From assembly GCA_021229015.1 (NCBI GenBank), contig CM037788.1, positions 44,622,696 to 44,686,695 of the forward strand: a DNA stretch of 64,000 bases, written 5' to 3'. The translations under genes and the position numbers were made by a program. Source of the stretch: Solen grandis (lineage: Eukaryota > Mollusca > Bivalvia > Adapedonta > Solenidae). Positions 59,740 to 64,000 of this stretch are shown here, in pieces (positions within the stretch are counted from its first letter, which is position 1; every line of letters starts with the position of its first letter). The notes under the pieces were generated by a model. It saw only the letters and a list, made by a program, of their open reading frames with translations, searched no databases and had not been told where the DNA came from.

Positions 59740-60153
59740 TTATTTGGCGCTATAGAACAATCTATTTTCTAGATGTGCAATAGTCAGCACCATCTTCTTC
59801 ATTTTTGTTTGCCACTGATCGGTTTTCATTGCACCCAACCAGTCTTTATCATATATTTTTAGTTTCTGTAATGCCAGTAGTTCAGGACATATGTTGAGAC
59901 AATCTATAATCTCACTCCAAGATAGAAGAATCATATCTTCATTAACTACACTGACCAACAAATCAAAGTACATCTCGATATGTTCTTGAGTATCGTACAT
60001 GATGCATGAATGCTGAACTTGTGATGGGTGGGCTACCTCACACCCATAACATTGTTGTTTAACAACATCACCAAGACATTTATATAAAGCCTCTGCATAC
60101 ACAAAATCGAAGTAGGAGTTCATTATCATTACGTGAGCTGTGTTATCATTCAT
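59740..60153 (-). CDS. Cys/His 'HPSQ' protein, conserved Polinton-associated ORF
   Basis: A 137-residue protein with a compact motif at residues 35-50: C-x2-C-x3-HPSQ-x2-H-x-C ('CYGCEVAHPSQVQHSC'). The motif is very likely a zinc site. The N-terminal half has an amphipathic helix ('YFDFVYAEALYKCLGDVV') and the C-terminal half is helical with 'LLSWSEII' and 'MKKMVLTIAHLENRL'. I recall this GC-x-HPSQ-x-x-HxC motif from unannotated small ORFs in animal Polinton-type elements; no function is known to me. Its ATG overlaps the BIR gene stop by four bases, so the two are probably co-expressed. Confidence 0.78.
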   Translation of the reverse strand: MNDNTAHVMIMNSYFDFVYAEALYKCLGDVVKQQCYGCEVAHPSQVQHSCIMYDTQEHIEMYFDLLVSVVNEDMILLSWSEIIDCLNICPELLALQKLKIYDKDWLGAMKTDQWQTKMKKMVLTIAHLENRLFYSAK

Positions 60154-60542
60154 TTTGAAAATGTGTTTAACGAGAGATTATTTGACCAAGGAGATTGTTC
60201 ACCAAATGTGTATGTGTTACGATGGCTTCCAGAGAATTTATCAACAACGTCTTCATCTATTGTGTATCCAATGATTTTTAGGAAATCACAGGATGGTGAA
60301 TGTTTATGATGCTCTTCCCAGGGGTTGTCTGTTTTCTCCCACTTAGAGAGTTCTACGTGACAAGAAAAACAAATAACTTTGTCACTGTACCCAGAATAGT
60401 AGAATCCTGCTTTGGCTAGCTGATACTTGTTTGGTTCTATCTGTGATGACCAGGTATCAAAAGTGGAAACTCGAACGTTGTAGTATTTGTAGTTTTTTTG
60501 CGATAAGCAATCAACACAGTCCATAAGTTCACTGGTCATCAA
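60150..60542 (-). CDS. single-BIR inhibitor-of-apoptosis-like protein
   Basis: A 130-residue protein with one clear BIR domain, about residues 24-90: Arg24, 'STFDTW' and 'LAKAGFYYSGYSDKVICFSC'. The zinc ligands are Cys58, Cys61, His78 and Cys85 (C-x2-C-x16-H-x6-C). 'WEKTDNPWEEH' has the usual acidic-Pro-Trp groove region. No RING, CARD or second BIR is present; about 40 residues follow. IAPs block caspases or act in signalling, and animal DNA viruses often carry them, so an anti-death role during element or virion activity is a reasonable inference. A survivin-like chromosomal role is less likely because the long C-terminal helix is not evident. Start could be Met1 or Met2. It overlaps both neighbours. 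Confidence 0.93.
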   Translation of the reverse strand: MMTSELMDCVDCLSQKNYKYYNVRVSTFDTWSSQIEPNKYQLAKAGFYYSGYSDKVICFSCHVELSKWEKTDNPWEEHHKHSPSCDFLKIIGYTIDEDVVDKFSGSHRNTYTFGEQSPWSNNLSLNTFSK

Positions 60543-60801
60543 GAAAGGATTTTAGTAAATGAACACTTTGCTTTAAGTCACAGACTGTTTCGAATTGTTT
60601 TAAACTCAGTTTTATCTGTGATGAGCCTTTCTTCAATACAATATGGTGTGAACGTTCAGTCTTTTTCACCATCAAAGAAAGTTTTTGATCGAGGTTACAA
60701 TAAACCTGGTTACGAACTGGTGACCACTGTACAGTTTCCAATCCGTTCTGTTGTAAATAGCTTATTGTTTCTTCTGTAAACTCAAGTTGAGCTTGTGCCA
60801 T
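60529..60801 (-). CDS. small PC4-like (ssDNA-binding/coactivator fold) protein, tentative
   Basis: I start it at 'MAQAQLEFTEETISYL', 22 codons inside the longest frame, because the upstream stretch is hydrophobic and unlike the rest. That gives 90 residues. Alternating strand patterns ('VQWSPVRNQVYCNL', 'KLSLMVKKTERSHHIVLKKG') lead to 'QIKLSLKQFETVCDLKQSV', which resembles the strand-helix end of the PC4 fold (I-x-L-x-x-x-Q-(W/F)-x-x-L). PC4-type proteins bind single-stranded DNA. The match is by pattern only, so the name is a hypothesis. It overlaps the BIR gene by 14 bases and is preceded by two GCATGCGC iterons. Confidence 0.6.
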   Translation of the reverse strand: MAQAQLEFTEETISYLQQNGLETVQWSPVRNQVYCNLDQKLSLMVKKTERSHHIVLKKGSSQIKLSLKQFETVCDLKQSVHLLKSFLDDQ

Positions 60802-61089
60802 GCTAAAAAAAAGAAGACAATGAATTAAACCAGTGTTGATGATATAAAAATCTCTCTCTGTTATCATTGTAACGAAAATTTTAAAAGGTGTGAATAAAGG
60901 GGTACAACTCTAATTATATCAAATAAGGCTAACAGAGTTACATAGCTTAAAAAAATGTTTAGAACTTTAAACTAAATTATTTACAAATTAATATTTCACA
61001 CTTACCAATTCAATCCAATATTTCACAACCAAGAGATTGTCGTGTGAGTGGGATGATGTTCTGTGAGGATTGAACAAAATTACCATCTT

Positions 61090-61240
61090 TTTATACAATT
61101 TGAATCAAAATTCAACCTTGACCTGATCCCCCCCATCGACCTTGAGCTATGAGCATGCGCAGACGTAGCCTAAATAGAGTAGCCTCAATTCGACCTTAAC
61201 CTTGAATCATGGGCATGCGCGGTTGATGGCCTAGGCTTAA
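61090..61240. promoter_or_regulatory. iteron pair upstream of the PC4-like gene
   Basis: 'gcatgcgcag' at 61153-61162 and 'gcatgcgcgg' at 61213-61222 are exactly 60 bp apart, with 'ttcgaccttaaccttgaatc' between. The same unit occurs four times at 61746-61960. The position 350-400 bp upstream of a start codon suits a promoter. The core resembles a half of the NRF-1 site (GCGCATGCGC). Confidence 0.65.
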
Positions 61241-61292
61241 CCTACTGAATTAAAACGTTTGCTTTATACTTCCAAACATAAATACATTATCT

Positions 61293-61607
61293 CTACTCCA
61301 GATCTTTATCATCAAAATACCTTGCTTTAGATTGTTTATATTTCAAACCAGGGTTGGGTAACACATAACCAATACAACTACTCAACAACACCAACCATAG
61401 ATCCTTATCTGGATGTTGAATTGTAAGATTAATAACAGCAGCTATAATTATGCCATACACGACTATCATTTGAAATATAAAAGTGATTTTATTTTTAGCA
61501 ATTCGGGTGTTACACGTGGACCTGTTTGATAACAACGAGTTAGTTTCGATATTCAAGGTAGTGGTTGTGGGGTTTGGGTTATTGGTGTCTGTCATCTTGA
61601 TAGACAA
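61293..61607 (-). CDS. Polinton-type small membrane protein
   Basis: A 104-residue protein with a polar N-terminus rich in Thr and Asn, then 'ITFIFQMIVVYGIIIAAVI' and 'LWLVLLSSCIGYVLPNP', and a basic C-terminal tail. One long or two short membrane segments are predicted. It is homologous to the product at 27333-27599. The family is a recurrent small ORF of animal Polintons without known function; membrane association during virion entry or exit is a guess. Start could be Met5. It is the first gene of the element and lies between the two iteron groups. Confidence 0.8.
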   Translation of the reverse strand: MSIKMTDTNNPNPTTTTLNIETNSLLSNRSTCNTRIAKNKITFIFQMIVVYGIIIAAVINLTIQHPDKDLWLVLLSSCIGYVLPNPGLKYKQSKARYFDDKDLE

Positions 61608-61745
61608 TACTTTGATCTGTTGGCTGTCAAACTTTATGGATTATACACTGAAGATAGGGTAATAGGATGTCTGAATGTTTTACTGAGCGTAAGTGTTGAT
61701 GTTTAGAGAAAACGTGAATACTCAATGATATATACACAATCTAAA

Positions 61746-61975
61746 GCATGCGCAGATATGACCTAAATAGAATACCCCTAATTCGACCTTAACCTTGAAT
61801 CATGAGCATGCGCAGACATGACCTAAATAGAATACCCTTAATTCGGCCTTAACCTTGAATCATGAGCATGCGCAGTCGGTGACCTAGATCATTGACCACA
61901 ATTCAACCTTAACCTTGAATCATGAGCATGCGCAGTTGGTGGCCTAGGTCATTGACCGTGATGACGTAGGTTTGA
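61746..61975. promoter_or_regulatory. four 60-bp iterons with GCATGCGCAG cores
   Basis: The decamer 'gcatgcgcag' starts at 61746, 61806, 61866 and 61926, a strict 60-bp period. Each unit continues with 'gacctaaatagaata' or 'gacctag(a/g)tcattgacc', then 'attc(g/a)accttaaccttg' and 'aatcatga'. The group lies 140-350 bp upstream of the membrane-protein start. The regular phasing could serve a replication origin, a transposition complex or a promoter. Confidence 0.8.
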
Positions 61976-62105
61976 CCTACTTACCCAGATCTGGGACTGG
62001 ACCCTCCGGACCCTCCTTCACTAGACCTCATTTGCTACTACTTCCAGTGACCCCCCGCTTATAGATCGAACTCTAATCACTCGGCCACCGAAACCGGCAG
62101 GAATA
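61976..62105 (-). repeat. possible SINE head
   Basis: On the minus strand the sequence starts 'gccggtttcggtggccgagt' followed by 'gattagag', like the box A region of a tRNA-derived SINE. No good box B or tail is seen, so this is a decayed or truncated copy at best. Confidence 0.4.
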
Positions 62106-62559
62106 GTAGTAGTCTTTTCCGTGATAACATCCAACCATTTTCAACAACAAAGTCTAGAAAAGTGTTATATAATTAATCATATGTCAGCTTATAAAGGAAT
62201 AATGTGGAAATACAAACAGGTCGTCAATGTACTTTGTGATGCTAGATATTGTGTTAATTACAACGGTAATACACTTCTTTCATCTATTGATACTTAAAAT
62301 CACATTTTAATAGACACTGAATTCGAAAGCATTGCGCACGCTTGTGAATATATTTCATAAAATCAAGAATATCTTTATTGTAGCAAATATCCGTAATCCT
62401 CGGAGAAAATCGCTGATGACGCCGACCAGCCCTGCGTAACGCTCGCACCTGTTTGGTTCCCTGCTTGCACTCTATACGCTACGTTTCAACAGGGTAACTG
62501 AACGCAGGGCACCCTACATTTCTTTTCACATATAGTAGTGTAAATCAAAAAAGTTTGAC
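62106..62559. other. gene-less DNA
   Basis: No gene recognised. A more GC-rich patch at about 62400-62520 differs in composition from its surroundings and may be a separate insertion. Confidence 0.45.
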
Positions 62560-62991
62560 CAGAGTTATGGTTCTTGGTCACTTCCTAATCCAATCGTAAC
62601 TGCTAAATCAGTCTCAGAGTTTAAAGGATTAATTAATACTGATTGCATCAATGTACCCAATTATTATTACCATGGTGATAGAAAATATCAAATGTTTCAT
62701 GCCAGACTGCGTACAGACTGTAGTCTTTTGAATCAGGTTTTATACATGAAAAATATGGTAAATTCTCCTCTATGTACTTGTGGTGCAGTCGAGAGCGTTG
62801 AACATTATTTATTATATTGCCCAAATTACAACAATGCCAGAACTACGATGTTCAATGACCTTTCCTCCATACATAATATAAATCTTAATATACTTTTATT
62901 CGGTGATATTAATCTTGCACATGTAAACAATATAAAAATTATTGAGGCTGTTCATTCATTTATCAAAGCCTCCAAACGCTTCGATAATTAA
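62560..62991 (+). pseudogene. non-LTR retrotransposon, C-terminal fragment
   Basis: The open frame includes 'MFHARLRTDCSLLNQVLY' followed by the Cys/His cluster 'CTCGAVESVEHYLLYCPNY', the typical end of LINE ORF2 proteins of this group. The frame continues upstream of that Met to about 62600 without a clear start. The catalytic reverse transcriptase is absent, so it is a 5'-truncated copy. It belongs to the same broad family as 35471-36495. 62992-64000 shows no gene, only a (CAA)n stretch near 63583-63601. Confidence 0.85.
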
Positions 62992-64000
62992 TGTTTGATT
63001 TGAGAGAGACTCCCTTATACCATTATATGATTTTACCTGTCACCAACCAATCCACCACTGATCACTGTCATCTTTTTAAGTTTTCTTCATTCTCATATAT
63101 TGCAATGTTGTTTTCACATATTAATATTTTTTCTTGAAATCTTTTATGACTTTTTTTCCATGGAAAAAGATTGTAGTTATTAACATATTCATGTACATTA
63201 AGCCATATTACTTTTTAAAAATATTGTAAAACGGAGAAGAACACGATAAGAATATTTCTTTCGTTCTAATCCTTATTGTTAATGAATATTGTATATGGAA
63301 ATTTACTGAATATGTTTAAACTAATCGTAACTACTCAATCATAACCGTCGGTGCTCGGATATAAGGCTCGTATGTTGACTAACAACGCATGTAAATATTT
63401 ATATAGTTCCCTAAACCTCTCATTTTTTCAACCTGTATCAGGTTTAAAAATTGAACAAGTCAATCTGTTTATACAAAACAATCGTTTGCAGCCGATTTAT
63501 TTCCATTTTCGAAGGATTTCAAACCCATAATGATTGTCATGAAAGTGTTATATTAAGGATAGCAAGTACGGAACGGACAGCAACAACAACAACAACAACA
63601 AACAGAAAAAAACAACATTTGAAACTTGTATTGACTACGCAGCGACATAAATGAGAGTGAAATTTTTCCTTGCTACTGTTTGTGACTGGTTGTCTCGCCT
63701 CAGTAGGAGATAGCGCCAAACCGAAAAGAGAACACGCCTGTGGAAAGAGTTTAATCTGTCAGCACGATATAGGAAAATCTTTATATTAATAACAGTAATA
63801 TTGATTTGTGTAAATATGTCATATTCTTTACATACTTAAGATAGCTCAAAATATCACAATTTCAGACAGAAATTATAGCAGTTTTTCATGAATTAAGATT
63901 TTAACTTTCTACATAGCTCCTGCATCATAAATATTACAGCTAGTTTGCTTTGCATTAATTTTGCTCCATTGATTTCGTTATTATTTCGTTGACATTAAGC

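Larger units (their letters stand above)
49921..61607 (-). mobile_element. Polinton/Maverick (adintovirus-like) element, near-complete gene set
   Basis: The combination of retrovirus-type integrase, protein-primed family B polymerase, double-jelly-roll major capsid, minor capsid and A32-like ATPase on one strand defines Polintons. All twelve genes read leftward. Limits given here are the outermost recognised stop and start codons. True ends should lie farther out and I could not identify matching terminal inverted repeats between 48.3-49.9 kb and 61.6-62.7 kb. No adenain-like protease is seen. Apart from the integrase tail, all hallmark ORFs are open, so the insertion is young. The coding style (tight overlaps, about 37% G+C) is uniform. 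Confidence 0.93.

Noticed and set aside
61746..61975. CRISPR or satellite array at the iterons
   Set aside because: Only four units with related, not unique, intervening DNA; better explained as phased regulatory iterons.
49921..62700. Terminal inverted repeats and 6-bp target duplications of the intact Polinton
   Set aside because: I looked between 48.3-49.9 kb and 61.6-62.7 kb and found no convincing inverted match by eye; a self-comparison of the window would settle it.

Overview
This is eukaryotic, AT-rich (about one third G+C by eye), repeat-dense DNA with two 100-base assembly gaps (36496-36595 and 48199-48298). Several repeats are of kinds I associate with bivalve molluscs: a tRNA-headed SINE, long 'gggggcat'-bounded repeats built on short tandem units, and degenerate LINE and transposase fragments. 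A bivalve is therefore my best guess, but no host marker gene proves it. I see no intact ordinary host gene. The only spliced host-type gene piece is a two-exon BED/hAT-like zinc-finger fragment at 46574-47647.

Layout. 1-24 kb: non-coding DNA with a large minisatellite (2.9-3.9 kb), two degenerate LINE reverse transcriptases (5.3-5.9 and 22.3-22.8 kb), dispersed tandem repeats (6.7-10.2 kb), a SINE with perfect target-site duplications (11.0 kb) and a broken DDE-type transposase relic (23.3-24.25 kb). 24,311-32,191: a 7.9-kb element bounded by about 2.35-kb terminal inverted repeats. Its core holds GC-richer relics of Polinton capsid-module genes and a GGC minisatellite. 32.4-35.1 kb: a second, smaller inverted-repeat element. 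35.5-36.5 kb: a LINE 3' fragment. 36.7-43.7 kb: an array of about 835-bp tandem repeats. 43.7-45.7 kb: 145-bp tandem repeats, then hairpin-forming modules.

49.9-61.6 kb (minus strand) is the centrepiece: a nearly complete Polinton/Maverick (adintovirus-like) element. In transcription order it has a small membrane protein, a PC4-like small protein, a single-BIR inhibitor-of-apoptosis-like protein, a Cys/His 'HPSQ' protein, a retrovirus-type integrase (catalytic core open, C-terminus frameshifted), a minor capsid protein, a basic core-like protein, a double-jelly-roll major capsid protein, an FtsK/A32-type packaging ATPase, a 102-aa conserved small protein, a 172-aa unknown, and a protein-primed family B DNA polymerase carrying N-terminal C2H2 fingers. 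Neighbouring genes overlap by 1-14 bp or sit a few bases apart, as in a virus. The polymerase has a precise 213-bp GT-AG intron inside its motif B. AATAAA signals fall at the ends of three gene blocks, and 60-bp iterons containing GCATGCGCAG lie upstream of two genes. I could not find an adenain-like protease or the terminal inverted repeats of this element.

The genes together encode a self-synthesising element that could also form virions: integrase plus polymerase for mobility, capsid proteins plus ATPase for packaging, and BIR and PC4-like proteins as likely host-interaction or accessory functions. The broken integrase tail suggests this copy is no longer fully autonomous, unless the breaks are assembly errors at homopolymers.
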